Positions 1 to 9,247 of a stretch of DNA of 64,000 nucleotides are shown piece after piece. The notes beneath the pieces were generated by a model. It worked only from the letters and a program-made list of their open reading frames with translations. It ran no database searches and was not told where the DNA came from. A program made the translations under genes and the position numbers. This stretch comes from Pleomorphomonas diazotrophica (GTDB taxonomy: Bacteria > Pseudomonadota > Alphaproteobacteria > Rhizobiales > Pleomorphomonadaceae): NCBI RefSeq assembly GCF_002844595.1, contig NZ_PJNW01000011.1:62001-126000 (forward strand), written 5' to 3'. The stretch's first letter is position 1; each line of letters starts with the position of its first letter.

Positions 1-589
1 CGGGATGAAACTGGGTGCCGGCGATGTTGTCGCGACCGACCATGGCGGTGACCGGTCCGCCGTAGTCGGCGACGGCGATGAGGGCGCCGGCTTCGCGTAG
101 CGTCATGTGATAGCTATGAACGAAATAGGCGTGCAGCCCGTTCTCGCCGGTCGGCAATCCCTCGAGAAGAGGGTGGGGGCGGACGAGATCGATGGTGTTC
201 CAACCCATGTGCGGCACCTTGAGGGTCGGGTCTGTCGGCTTGATGACCTGGACGTCGCCATCGATCCAGCCGAGGCCGTCGGTCACCGTCTTTTCGAGAC
301 CGCGCCGCGCCATCAGCTGCATGCCGACGCAGATGCCGAGGAAGGGCCGCCCCTTCTCGATGACCGTCTCCGTCAGCGCCTCGATCATGCCGGGCACCGC
401 CGCGAGCCCCGCCTTGCAGTCGGCAAAGGCGCCGACGCCAGGCAGCACGATGCGGTCGGCAAGGCGAACGGCTTGAGGATCGGAGGTGACGACGATCGTG
501 TCGCCGCCGGCGTCGTGGGCGGCGCGCTCAAAAGCCTTGGCCGCCGATCTCAGATTGCCGGATCCATAATCGATGATGGCGACAGTCAT
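1..589 (-). CDS. hisH: Imidazole glycerol phosphate synthase glutaminase subunit HisH (3' end outside window)
   Basis: HisH releases ammonia from glutamine for HisF in histidine biosynthesis. The minus-strand frame opens with [13 protein letters not shown], carries the class I glutaminase nucleophile motif GICVGMQ, and runs into GTQFHP at the window edge, where the catalytic His lies; only the last residues (normally HPEKSQ...) are missing. About 196 codons are visible, near the usual 200-215. Its ATG overlaps the stop of the upstream DUF2628 gene (ATGA), so hisB, DUF2628 and hisH are probably translated from one transcript, as in other rhizobia. Identification is firm; the C-terminus cannot be judged. 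Confidence 0.95.
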   Translation of the reverse strand, partial: MTVAIIDYGSGNLRSAAKAFERAAHDAGGDTIVVTSDPQAVRLADRIVLPGVGAFADCKAGLAAVPGMIEALTETVIEKGRPFLGICVGMQLMARRGLEKTVTDGLGWIDGDVQVIKPTDPTLKVPHMGWNTIDLVRPHPLLEGLPTGENGLHAYFVHSYHMTLREAGALIAVADYGGPVTAMVGRDNIAGTQFHP

Positions 590-1056
590 GGCCGCGCTCC
601 GCTTTCGGGAAAGAGGCCGAGAACGCCCGACGGGACGCTTCTCGCAGGATGCAGGACGGGCGGGACCGACGACGGTAAAGCCGGCTGCGGCCGGACGAAC
701 CAAGCGTCGAAGAAGCGCCGCTCGGCCGCCTCGCGGCTTTGTCCTTCGATGACGCCGACTTCCCGGAAACCGCGCAGTCCCAGCGTCAGGCGGCGGACAT
801 CGTTGGCGACGACCCCGGTGGCGATCGCCAGAATAATCTCGAAGCCGCTGGCCGTGACGGGCCCGAGCCATCCCTCGGTGACGGTGATCAAGACGGCCAG
901 CGCGATCCAGCCGACGAGGCCCAGCCATTCGCGGTGCCACAGGAACCACAACGGCCCCAATAGCAAAGCCCAGACGGCGAAACCGTCGCGCACGAAGACG
1001 GCACGGTCGGCGGCGATTTCCGGGGCAACCTTGCCCGGCACATGAACGCTGAACAT
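586..1056 (-). CDS. DUF2628 membrane protein in the his operon
   Basis: A 156-residue protein with two or three hydrophobic segments at roughly residues 25-75 (around [18 protein letters not shown]) and a hydrophilic, Pro-rich C-terminal tail. The pattern fits DUF2628, a small inner-membrane family of unknown function found between hisB and hisH in many rhizobia. The ATG at 1056 is preferred over an in-frame TTG at 1065. The gene starts 17 bp after hisB and its stop overlaps the hisH start by 4 bp. No enzymatic residues are recognisable; a direct part in histidine synthesis is not shown. Confidence 0.8.
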   Translation of the reverse strand: MFSVHVPGKVAPEIAADRAVFVRDGFAVWALLLGPLWFLWHREWLGLVGWIALAVLITVTEGWLGPVTASGFEIILAIATGVVANDVRRLTLGLRGFREVGVIEGQSREAAERRFFDAWFVRPQPALPSSVPPVLHPARSVPSGVLGLFPESGARP

Positions 1057-1073
1057 GGCTATCAACGCCTCCG

Positions 1074-1667
1074 TCAGGCTTCGAGCACACCCTTAGTGGA
1101 CGGCACACGGCCGGCCTGGGCCGGATCGACGGCTACTGCGAGCCGCAAGGCCCGCGCCAGCGCCTTGAAGCAGCTCTCGGCGATATGATGATCGTTCGAG
1201 CCATAGAAGGTCTCGACATGCAGCGTCAGGCCAGCCTGCATGGCGAAGGCGCGAAACCACTCCTCGACGAGCTGGGTGTCGAAGCTGCCGATCTTCGCCG
1301 CATGGAAAGCGGTGCGGAAGACGAGGTGCGGGCGGCCGGAGATATCGACCACGACACGCGACAGCGCCTCGTCGAGCGGCAGCGTCACGTCCGCATAGCG
1401 GGTGATGCCGGCCTTGTCACCAAGCGCCTTGCGGAAGCACTGGCCGAGCGCGATGCCGACGTCTTCGACGGTATGGTGATCGTCGATGTGAAGGTCGCCC
1501 TTCGCCTTGATTTCGAGATCGATCAGGCCGTGGCGTGCAATCTGCGTCAGCATGTGGTCGAAGAAGCCCACGCCTGTGGAGATGTCGGCGTCGCCGCGGC
1601 CATCGAGGTCGAGGCGGATGGCAATCTCGGTTTCGCGGGTCGAGCGGCTGAGGCTGGCCGTGCGCAT
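1074..1667 (-). CDS. hisB: Imidazoleglycerol-phosphate dehydratase HisB
   Basis: Catalyses the manganese-dependent dehydration of imidazole glycerol phosphate to imidazole acetol phosphate, the sixth step of histidine synthesis. The 197-residue monofunctional form shows both metal-binding motif pairs: GFFDHML and [13 protein letters not shown] in the first half, and FHAAK then NDHHIAE-type histidines in the second half. Length is typical of the stand-alone enzyme; there is no N-terminal HAD phosphatase domain of the enterobacterial fusion. It is the first his gene of the minus-strand group hisB, DUF2628, hisH. Confidence 0.97.
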   Translation of the reverse strand: MRTASLSRSTRETEIAIRLDLDGRGDADISTGVGFFDHMLTQIARHGLIDLEIKAKGDLHIDDHHTVEDVGIALGQCFRKALGDKAGITRYADVTLPLDEALSRVVVDISGRPHLVFRTAFHAAKIGSFDTQLVEEWFRAFAMQAGLTLHVETFYGSNDHHIAESCFKALARALRLAVAVDPAQAGRVPSTKGVLEA

Positions 1668-1707
1668 GGCTCGCTGTCACTCCTACGGCGGGAATATCCG
1701 GCTTCTA

Positions 1708-2766
1708 TCAGGGGTGCGGAGAAATGGAAACGCCAAATGACTCGCGCTCCGGCGGCACAAGCCGGTCGGCTGCCCAGCGGGCGGCGTCGGCCACCACCGG
1801 GTCGGGATCGCCGAGAAGCGGCGCCAGTGCCGGGGCGAGGGTCGGGTCATCAGAGTTGCCGATGGCGATCGCGACGTTGCGGACGAATCGGTTGCGGCCG
1901 ATGCGCTTGACCGGCGAGCCGGCAAACAGCACCCGGAAGGCGGCGTCATCAAGCGCCGCGAGGGCCGCGAGCGACGGCGCCGTCAGATCCGGCCGGGCCT
2001 GAAGCTTCATCTCGGCCGCCGCGCTGGCGAACTTGTTCCAGGGGCAGACGGCCAGGCAATCGTCGCAGCCGTAGATGCGGTTGCCCATCAGCGGCCTCAG
2101 CGCCTCCGGAATCGGGCCGGCGTGCTCGATGGTGAGATAGGAGATGCAGCGACGCGCGTCGATCTGGTAGGGCGCGGGGAAGGCCCCAGTCGGACAGGCA
2201 TCGAGACAGCGGCGACAGGCGCCGCAGCGGTCAGCGGCCGACTCGTCCGGCGGCAGATCGGCGGCGGACAGAATGACGCCGAGGAACAGCCAGGAGCCGA
2301 AATCGCGCGAGACGAGGTTGGTATGCTTGCCCTGCCAGCCGACGCCGGCCAGCGCGGCGAGCGGCTTTTCCATCAATGGGGCTGTATCGACGAAAACCTT
2401 GACGTCGGCGCCGGTTTCGCGTGCCAAGAGACTGGCTACTTCCTTGAGACGCCCCTTGATGACCTCGTGATAGTCGCGATGACGCGCATAGACGGAAATG
2501 TTGCCGATATCGGGCTTGGCAAGGTTCTCAAGCGGATCGCGGTCCGGCCCGTAGTTCAGGGCGAGCACGACGGCGGAACGAGCCTCGGGCCACAGCACGC
2601 GCGGGTCGGCCCGCCGGTCGAGCGTTTCCTCCATCCAGGCCATGGAGCCATGCCGTCCGAGATCGACGAAGGCGCGCAAGCGCCGCGCGGCCTCGCCGAG
2701 CCGGTCGACCGGCGCGATGCCGATCGCCGAAAAGCCGAGGTCGTGGGCACGGGCTTGCCAGCTCAC
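1708..2766 (-). CDS. queG: Epoxyqueuosine reductase QueG
   Basis: Cobalamin- and iron-sulfur-dependent enzyme that reduces epoxyqueuosine to queuosine in tRNA, the last step of Q modification. Two 4Fe-4S clusters are marked by [12 protein letters not shown] and [11 protein letters not shown] in the middle of the 352-residue protein. The N-terminal half is the cobalamin-binding domain, and the C-terminal part (around [20 protein letters not shown]) is the HEAT-like repeat that binds tRNA. The start is a GTG at 2766. It follows the fzlA-like gene by 24 bp on the same strand and is probably co-transcribed with it. Confidence 0.96.
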   Translation of the reverse strand: MSWQARAHDLGFSAIGIAPVDRLGEAARRLRAFVDLGRHGSMAWMEETLDRRADPRVLWPEARSAVVLALNYGPDRDPLENLAKPDIGNISVYARHRDYHEVIKGRLKEVASLLARETGADVKVFVDTAPLMEKPLAALAGVGWQGKHTNLVSRDFGSWLFLGVILSAADLPPDESAADRCGACRRCLDACPTGAFPAPYQIDARRCISYLTIEHAGPIPEALRPLMGNRIYGCDDCLAVCPWNKFASAAAEMKLQARPDLTAPSLAALAALDDAAFRVLFAGSPVKRIGRNRFVRNVAIAIGNSDDPTLAPALAPLLGDPDPVVADAARWAADRLVPPERESFGVSISPHP

Positions 2767-2790
2767 GGCATCCGTCCCCCGGAGATAGGC

Positions 2791-3483
2791 TCAGAAATCG
2801 AGATCGGTATAGATGGGCGCCGCCGGAAGGCCAGGGAGGCGGTCCGCCAGCAGGGTGCGGAAGGTCGGGCGAGACTTGATCCGGGCATACCAATATTTGG
2901 CATTGAGATCCTCGTCCCAGGGAACGTCGCCGACATAGTCCACCACCGACAGTTCGGCGGCGGCGGCAAGGTCGGCGAAGGTGAGCTGCTCGCCGGACAG
3001 CCAGTTGCGCGAGCCGGCCAGCCAGCCGACGTAGTGAAGATGATGCTTGATGTTGACGCGGGCAACCCTCAGCACCTGATTGTCGGGCGAGCCGCCCCCC
3101 AGTTCCCGCGGCAGTTCCAGCTTCATGATCTTCTCGTGCTGGAAATAATGCACCGCCTCGTCGTGGGTCTTGTGCAGGAACCAGTCGACAAGGCGGCGCA
3201 TTTCGGCCCGTGCCTCGGGATGATTCGGCATCAGGCGACGGTCGCCCAGCGCGTAGCCGCGCGTCTCGTCGACATACTCCATGATCGGGCCGGCGCCGAC
3301 GATCGGCGGACCATCATTCTCCACAAGGACCGGTACGCTTCCGGCCGGATTGAGCTCGAGGAACTCCGGCCGTCGCTCCCAGCTTTTCTCGACGATGAGC
3401 TCCACCTTGGCGTCGTGTTCGGCCAGCATCAGCCGCACGAAGCGAGAGGTGGTGGAAAAGGGATGATGGTAAAGCTTGAGCAT
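2791..3483 (-). CDS. fzlA: GST-fold protein, probable FtsZ-associated FzlA
   Basis: A 230-residue protein with a thioredoxin-like N-terminal domain (starting LYHHPFSTTSRFVRL) and an all-helical C-terminal domain, i.e. the glutathione S-transferase fold. The segment KSWERRPEFLELNPAG and the total length fit FzlA, a non-enzymatic GST homologue that binds FtsZ and is needed for constriction in Caulobacter and Agrobacterium; Trp35 lies close to the FtsZ-interaction Trp described in Caulobacter FzlA. Proximity to uppP (undecaprenyl phosphate recycling) and queG is, as far as I recall, a common rhizobial arrangement. An ordinary GST remains possible, so the symbol is an informed call from family knowledge. 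Confidence 0.62.
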   Translation of the reverse strand: MLKLYHHPFSTTSRFVRLMLAEHDAKVELIVEKSWERRPEFLELNPAGSVPVLVENDGPPIVGAGPIMEYVDETRGYALGDRRLMPNHPEARAEMRRLVDWFLHKTHDEAVHYFQHEKIMKLELPRELGGGSPDNQVLRVARVNIKHHLHYVGWLAGSRNWLSGEQLTFADLAAAAELSVVDYVGDVPWDEDLNAKYWYARIKSRPTFRTLLADRLPGLPAAPIYTDLDF

Positions 3484-3687
3484 CGTGAACCCGGATCGCC
3501 GGCCAAGCCGGCGTCAAGACAGAAGGACGACAGGAATCGCCGGGGATATCCCCAACCGCACCACGCCTCTCCGAACCGGAATGGCGGGGAACCGTGAGAC
3601 TGGCCTATAGAGCCGACGCCATGTATGAACAACCGGTTACCGACTTATCGCATTCGATCCACTCATTTTGACCGAAAGTTTCACGAC

Positions 3688-4497
3688 ATGGACCTGACGG
3701 GCCTCATTCAAGCGCTTTTCCTTGGCATCATTGAAGGTATCACCGAGTTCCTGCCCATTTCCAGCACCGGCCATCTGATCATTGCCGAACAATGGCTTGG
3801 CGCTCGATCCGACATGTTCAACATCGTCATCCAGGCCGGCGCCATTCTGGCGGTGACGGTGATCTACTGGCAGCGGCTCCTCGGCTTCCTGACCGGCTGG
3901 CGCGATCCGGAAACGCGGCTTTACCTCGGCAAGCTGATCGTCGCCTTCCTGGTTACCTCGGTGCTCGGCCTTCTCGCCAAGAAGCTCGGCTTCAAGCTGC
4001 CGGAGACGGTGGTGCCGATTGCGTGGGCGCTGGTGATCGGCGGCTTCTGGATGATTCTCGCCGAGCACTTCGCAGCCAAAAGGCCGGAAAGCCGGCATAT
4101 CAGCTGGACGGTGGCGGTGGTGGTCGGCGTGGCCCAGGTGGTAGCCGGCGTCTTTCCCGGCACGTCGCGATCGGCCTCGACCATCTTCGCAGCCATGCTG
4201 CTCGGTACTGGTAACCGGGCAGCGGCCACGGAGTTTGCCTTCCTGGTCGGCATTCCCACCATGTATGCGGCGAGCGCTTTCGAGGTCGCGGCCACGCTGA
4301 AGGACGGCGCGGCGGCGGCCAGCGAGGACTGGCTCGCCCTGGCGATCGCCTTCATTGCTTCGGCAATCACCGCCTTCATCTCGGTGAAGTGGCTGCTGGG
4401 CTATATCCAGACCAACCGCTTCACTGCCTTTGCCATCTATCGCGTGCTGTTCGGCGGGCTGCTGTTCGCCATGATCCTGACCGGCTGGGTCACCTGA
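3688..4497 (+). CDS. uppP: Undecaprenyl-diphosphatase UppP (BacA)
   Basis: Integral membrane phosphatase that converts undecaprenyl pyrophosphate to the monophosphate carrier for peptidoglycan and O-antigen synthesis. Both family motifs are present: EGITEFLPISSTGHLII near the N-terminus and PGTSRSASTI in the centre, with about eight hydrophobic helices. I chose the ATG at 3688 (MDLTGLIQALFLG) because it gives 269 residues, the normal length; an upstream ATG at 3625 would add 21 polar residues unlike the family. Confidence 0.95.
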   Translation: MDLTGLIQALFLGIIEGITEFLPISSTGHLIIAEQWLGARSDMFNIVIQAGAILAVTVIYWQRLLGFLTGWRDPETRLYLGKLIVAFLVTSVLGLLAKKLGFKLPETVVPIAWALVIGGFWMILAEHFAAKRPESRHISWTVAVVVGVAQVVAGVFPGTSRSASTIFAAMLLGTGNRAAATEFAFLVGIPTMYAASAFEVAATLKDGAAAASEDWLALAIAFIASAITAFISVKWLLGYIQTNRFTAFAIYRVLFGGLLFAMILTGWVT

Positions 4498-4507
4498 CCC
4501 TTCGCCG

Positions 4508-5488
4508 TCAGGCCGTGGCGTTGTCCCGATCGTACTGGCCGTGCGGGCGGAAGCGGACGGCATATTCCGGAAGCACGGCAGCAAGAGACGTCGGCGAAAT
4601 GCCGAAGGCCTCGAGCGTGCGGCCCTCGCCAATGGCGGCGGCCGATACCACGCTGCCTGCCTTCAGGAGCTCGACTTGATCCGGCGTCAACGGTGCACCC
4701 GGCATCCAGGCGGTCAGTCGGGCCAGCAACGAGGCGAGACCGAAGGGGATCGTCAGCAAGTGCCGGCGGCGACCGGTCTCGGCAAGCAGGCGCTCGATAA
4801 TGGCGCGGAAGGTCAGCACCTCGGGACCGCCAAGCTCGTAGATGCGGCCGCCGGCAATCCCGTCATCCACGGCGCAGGCGATCGCCTCGGCGACGTCGCC
4901 TGCGAATACCGGCTGCAACAGGGTCAGACCACCGCCGATCAGAGGCAACACCGGGCTCATCATGGAAAGCTCGCCGAACCGATTGATGAAGTGGTCCTCC
5001 GGCCCGAAGACGACCGACGGCCTCAGCACCACGGCATCCGGCACGACGTCGAAGACGGCGGCCTCGCCGGCGGCCTTGGTGCGGGCATAAACCGAGGGAG
5101 ACGCGGCGTCGGCTCCAATGGCCGAGACGTGAACGAGCCGGGAAATGCCGGCCGCTGCAGACGCCTCGGCGACGGCACGAGCGCCGAAGGCCTGCACGGC
5201 GGAGTGCGTCTGACGGCCTGAGGCCGAGAGGATACCGACGAGGTTGACCACGGCATCGGCGCCGCTCACCGCCCGATCGACCGAGGCGCGATAGCGAAGA
5301 TTGGCCTGCATCGGCATGATCTGGCCAAGGCCGCCGAGTGGCTGAAGATGCGCGGCCAGGTCGGGCCGCCGACAGGCGGCGCGAATGCGCCAGTCGCGCT
5401 TGGCGAAAGCCCGCACGACGTGGCGACCAAGGAAGCCGGAGGCGCCGAAAATCGTGACGATCGGCTTATCTTCCCGAACGAGGGGCAT
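4508..5488 (-). CDS. Complex I NDUFA9-like NAD(P)H-binding reductase
   Basis: An atypical short-chain dehydrogenase/epimerase of 326 residues. The N-terminal Rossmann motif is IFGASGFLGRHVV, followed by VNLVGIL and a YARTK motif with the family Tyr and Lys. Overall pattern matches the complex I NDUFA9 subunit family, alphaproteobacterial relatives of a mitochondrial complex I accessory protein; the bacterial function is not established. The ATG at 5488 is chosen because an AGGAAGG ribosome-binding site lies 6-7 nt upstream, which would fall inside the coding region if the upstream ATG at 5506 were used. It converges with uppP, 10 bp apart. Confidence 0.85.
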   Translation of the reverse strand: MPLVREDKPIVTIFGASGFLGRHVVRAFAKRDWRIRAACRRPDLAAHLQPLGGLGQIMPMQANLRYRASVDRAVSGADAVVNLVGILSASGRQTHSAVQAFGARAVAEASAAAGISRLVHVSAIGADAASPSVYARTKAAGEAAVFDVVPDAVVLRPSVVFGPEDHFINRFGELSMMSPVLPLIGGGLTLLQPVFAGDVAEAIACAVDDGIAGGRIYELGGPEVLTFRAIIERLLAETGRRRHLLTIPFGLASLLARLTAWMPGAPLTPDQVELLKAGSVVSAAAIGEGRTLEAFGISPTSLAAVLPEYAVRFRPHGQYDRDNATA

Positions 5489-5661
5489 GACGATCCCTTC
5501 CTGCATATGATGCTATAACAATCCCGGCCGCATCTTGTTGCAGATGGTGCGCCGAACCAGCAAAACCGAATTATTACGGCAGGATGCCGCGCCCTGTACA
5601 GACCGGACCGCGTAGCATTCCGTAGCCAGCGCCAATTCATTCGCGGTGATCGAAATGGCGG

Positions 5662-5690
5662 TTGACAACGTCGCGCCGACCCCGTATTCA
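5662..5690 (+). promoter_or_regulatory. Promoter of tRNA-Leu
   Basis: TTGACA at 5662-5667, a 17-bp spacer, then TATTCA at 5685-5690. The predicted start near 5697 is about 17 nt before the tRNA 5' end. Housekeeping sigma-70 type; seen directly in sequence, not tested. Confidence 0.7.
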
Positions 5691-5713
5691 CCCCGCCAGC
5701 CGACGACCCCTGT

Positions 5714-5799
5714 GCCCAGGTGGCGGAATTGGTAGACGCGCACGGTTCAGGTCCGTGTGCCGCGAGGCGTGAAGGTTCGAGTCCTTTCCTGGGCACCAT
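5714..5799 (+). tRNA. tRNA-Leu, anticodon CAG
   Basis: Acceptor stem GCCCAGG pairs with CCTGGGC. The anticodon stem CACGG/CCGTG encloses loop TTCAGGT, giving anticodon CAG. A class II variable arm follows, then a T-arm with GGTTCGAGTCC and an encoded CCA end. The 86-nt size is right for tRNA-Leu. It has its own promoter upstream and a terminator about 55 nt downstream; no integrase or att duplication is seen beside it. Confidence 0.97.
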
Positions 5800-5854
5800 C
5801 GTCGATCCCTTGGGATTGACGGGATATCGGTTTCTACCTCTTGATGTTTGAAAC

Positions 5855-5879
5855 AACCTGCCTGATCGGCGGGTTTTTT
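5855..5879 (+). terminator. Intrinsic terminator after tRNA-Leu
   Basis: A six- to eight-bp stem (CCTGCC pairing with GGCGGG, one G-T pair, extended by AA/TT) closed by a TGATC loop and followed by six T residues. It ends the tRNA-Leu transcript. From here to the next gene at 6101 I see no further gene or clear regulatory element. Confidence 0.75.
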
Positions 5880-6100
5880 CATATCCGGAGCCGAGCGCGC
5901 GCAGGGAAGAGCCGCTGCATCCGGACCAGATCCCAATGCCCGGCAAGAAACGGCATAATTTCCTTGCGCTTCTCGGCCTTGCGTCCGCATATACGCCGGA
6001 TCGTTTCCCGGGCCGGCGATCGTGCCGGTCTTGCGCATCCGCTCCCTCCGGAAGGTCGGACTGATTTTCGGACGGAGCCGCCAGCTTGCAGAGTTCCGCC

Positions 6101-6715
6101 ATGACCATCCGTCTTCACACCGGCGATCTTCCCGATCTCGACGCCTACGGCGACGTCGTCGCCATCGATACTGAAACCCTCGGCCTCAACCCCCATCGTG
6201 ACCGACTCTGCGTCGTGCAACTGTCGCCCGGCGATGGTTCGGCCGACGTCGTGCAGATCGCCAAGGGGCAGACCGCTGCACCCAATCTCCTCCGCCTACT
6301 CACCGACCCCCGCCGCATCAAGGTGTTCCACTTTGCCCGGTTTGACATCGCCGTTCTGAAGCGCACCTTCGGCGTCACGGTCACGCCGCTTTTCTGCACC
6401 AAGATCGCTTCGCGGCTCACCCGCACCTATACTGACCGGCACGGCTTGAAGGACGTTACCAAGGAACTACTGGGCATCGACATTTCCAAGGCGCAGCAGT
6501 CATCGGACTGGGGGGCGTCGATGCTCAGCCAGGCGCAGCTCGAATATGCCGCCTCGGACGTGCTCAACCTGCACGCCTTGCGCGAGCGGCTTCTCGCCAT
6601 GCTGGAACGCGAGGGGCGCATGGAGATGGCAGAAGCCTGTTTCCGCTTCCTGCCGACGCGCGCCGATCTCGACCTGGCGGGATGGGGCGAAGAGGACATT
6701 TTCGCCCATAGCTGA
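6101..6715 (+). CDS. rnd: RNase D-like 3'-5' exonuclease
   Basis: A 204-residue DEDDy exonuclease consisting of the catalytic domain only. Motif I is AIDTETLGL, motif II is in KVFHFARFDI, and motif III is the YAASDVLNLH segment with the Tyr that defines the DEDDy class. The HRDC domains of full-length RNase D (about 370 residues) are absent; short forms of this kind are common in alphaproteobacteria and are usually annotated ribonuclease D. The likely role is 3' trimming of stable RNA. Start at 6101 (MTIRLHTGDL) matches the family; an ATG at 6086 would add five residues. Confidence 0.85.
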   Translation: MTIRLHTGDLPDLDAYGDVVAIDTETLGLNPHRDRLCVVQLSPGDGSADVVQIAKGQTAAPNLLRLLTDPRRIKVFHFARFDIAVLKRTFGVTVTPLFCTKIASRLTRTYTDRHGLKDVTKELLGIDISKAQQSSDWGASMLSQAQLEYAASDVLNLHALRERLLAMLEREGRMEMAEACFRFLPTRADLDLAGWGEEDIFAHS

Positions 6716-6957
6716 CGGCGGCCGACAAGGGACGATATGGCAAGAAGCGAGCCGGCGCCGGAGTGACGATGAACGGGGCAACCGCTTCGGACGATTGCCT
6801 GAATGTGATCACAACCCACTCGCGACGCGGCAAGCGTTGGTTTATCTTTTATGTCTAAAGTCTGCCGGGCAAAGAACAGCCTCCGGTCTCGAGGAGGCGG
6901 CCGGCAAACTGATCGAAGCTGAAGACAGAGGTCCCGCCGGCAAAGCGGGAACAATGG

Positions 6958-7704
6958 ATGAGTGGCATTGCAGCGAACCGCGCTTTCGATAGCGGCGGCA
7001 TGGAACCGTTCGACGGATCCGCCGATCGGGTGCGGCTGTTTGCCATGGCGGCACGGGAGAGCCGGCGCGTCCGACGCCTGCGCCTCATGTTGCCGGCGCT
7101 CGGTGCATTGCTCTGCGTGATCGTCATCGTCGCCACGGTTGTCACGCGCATTTCCATCAGCCTCAGCATCGGCGATCTGAAGATTACTGCCGAAGGCCTT
7201 GCCATGGATGCGCCGCACCTGTCGGGCAGCGACGGCAAGGGGCGCACCTATACAGTGAGCGCCGAGAGCGCCGTCCAGGACCTCAGCGATACCCGGATCA
7301 TCCGCCTCAAGGGTATTGAGGCGAGCGTGATCCAGGTCGATGGCAGCCGTGCCAACCTTCTTGCCGACAGCGGGGTCTACGATTCCGCAGCGCAGACCGT
7401 GGTGCTCAAGGAAAACATCCGGCTGAAAAACTCCGACGGTTCGGGCGGTTTGCTGGAGCGCGCAGCGATAGACCTGGCCACGGGATCACTGACCTCCGAC
7501 AGCCCGGTGGCATTCTCCTCCCGGCTGGGTGAAATCAGCGCCGAGAAGATGGGGGTCGAGAAGCAGGCGGGAACGGTGACGTTCTCGGGCGGCGTCCGTA
7601 TGACCGTCAATCCGGGTGCCCGCTCGGGCGACACCGGCAAAATGCCTTCCGCTCAGCCGGAACCGTCCGACCGAAACGGAAGCGCACCGATATCCAGTCC
7701 TTAA
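6958..7704 (+). CDS. lptC: LPS export protein LptC
   Basis: LptC anchors the periplasmic LPS bridge to the LptBFG transporter. The 248-residue protein has a cytoplasmic N-terminal stretch, one transmembrane helix near residues 45-65 (LMLPALGALLCVIVIVATVV), then a beta-jellyroll periplasmic domain (DGSRANLLADSGVYD, VVLKENIRLKNSDG) typical of OstA-fold proteins. Its place directly before lptA, lptB and rpoN is diagnostic. The C-terminal ~30 residues are polar and low in complexity. No strong Shine-Dalgarno precedes the chosen ATG. Confidence 0.9.
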   Translation: MSGIAANRAFDSGGMEPFDGSADRVRLFAMAARESRRVRRLRLMLPALGALLCVIVIVATVVTRISISLSIGDLKITAEGLAMDAPHLSGSDGKGRTYTVSAESAVQDLSDTRIIRLKGIEASVIQVDGSRANLLADSGVYDSAAQTVVLKENIRLKNSDGSGGLLERAAIDLATGSLTSDSPVAFSSRLGEISAEKMGVEKQAGTVTFSGGVRMTVNPGARSGDTGKMPSAQPEPSDRNGSAPISSP

Positions 7705-7781
7705 GAATTTTGTTGCTCGGCCTGCTTTGACTCGAGCCCAACCTTTTCTAGCCGCCTCGACGAGGCAGAAGGCAACCAAAG

Positions 7782-8339
7782 ATGACCCGCATGCCCCGCA
7801 CCAGCCTCCCTTGCCTGGCCGCCGCAGCCGGCCTGCTGGTTGCATTTACCTTTGCACCCGCCTTCGCTGCCGAACAGACGGGAAAGTTGCCGCCCAATAG
7901 CTACCAGGGGCTTGGCATGTCCTCCAATCAGCCGATTCAGTTCGAATCGGAGCAGCTCGAGGTGCATGATCAGGACAAGACGGCGGTATTCATCGGCCAT
8001 GTCATCGTCCGCCAGGGCGAGACCGTGCTGAAGACCGATCGCCTCGTCGTGTACTATCAGGGCTCGCCCACCGGCGAGGGGCCGCAGCAGGTGAGCCGCC
8101 TGGACGCAAAGGGCAGCGTGCTCGTAACGTCGGCCGCCCAGACGGCGAGTGGCGACGCCGCCACCTTCGACACCGCTGCCAACACGATCGTGCTCACAGG
8201 CAACGTGGTGCTCACCCAGGGTGACAACGTCATTCGTGGCTCGAAGCTCCTCATCGACATCAACACCAGCCAAGCCACGATGCAGGGTGGCCGGGTACAG
8301 ATGCTGATCGCTCCCAAGTCGCTCGATGCCAAGGGCTGA
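7782..8339 (+). CDS. lptA: Periplasmic LPS transport protein LptA
   Basis: A 185-residue exported protein with a Sec signal peptide (hydrophobic core CLAAAAGLLVAFTFAPAF, cleavage likely after AFA). The mature part is an OstA/LptA beta-jellyroll that forms the periplasmic bridge for LPS, visible as the repeated pattern DQDKTAVFIGHVIVRQGE and NTIVLTGNVVLTQGDN. It lies 77 bp after lptC and 29 bp before lptB, consistent with one operon. Confidence 0.92.
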   Translation: MTRMPRTSLPCLAAAAGLLVAFTFAPAFAAEQTGKLPPNSYQGLGMSSNQPIQFESEQLEVHDQDKTAVFIGHVIVRQGETVLKTDRLVVYYQGSPTGEGPQQVSRLDAKGSVLVTSAAQTASGDAATFDTAANTIVLTGNVVLTQGDNVIRGSKLLIDINTSQATMQGGRVQMLIAPKSLDAKG

Positions 8340-8368
8340 CGCCCCACTCTCTGCTGGATACAACAGTC

Positions 8369-9145
<777 letters not shown>

Positions 9146-9247
9146 TGCTGCCCCCTGCCTAGGTTATGAAGCAAGAAGCGGACCACTCGGGCCGCCTCGC
9201 TGATTTCATGGCTTCCGCGTCGACGCGGGATGGACGGGAGTTGCTCG

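Noticed and set aside
5714-5799. tRNA-Leu as an integration site for a mobile element
   Set aside because: No integrase, direct repeat of the tRNA 3' end or foreign gene content is seen on either side.
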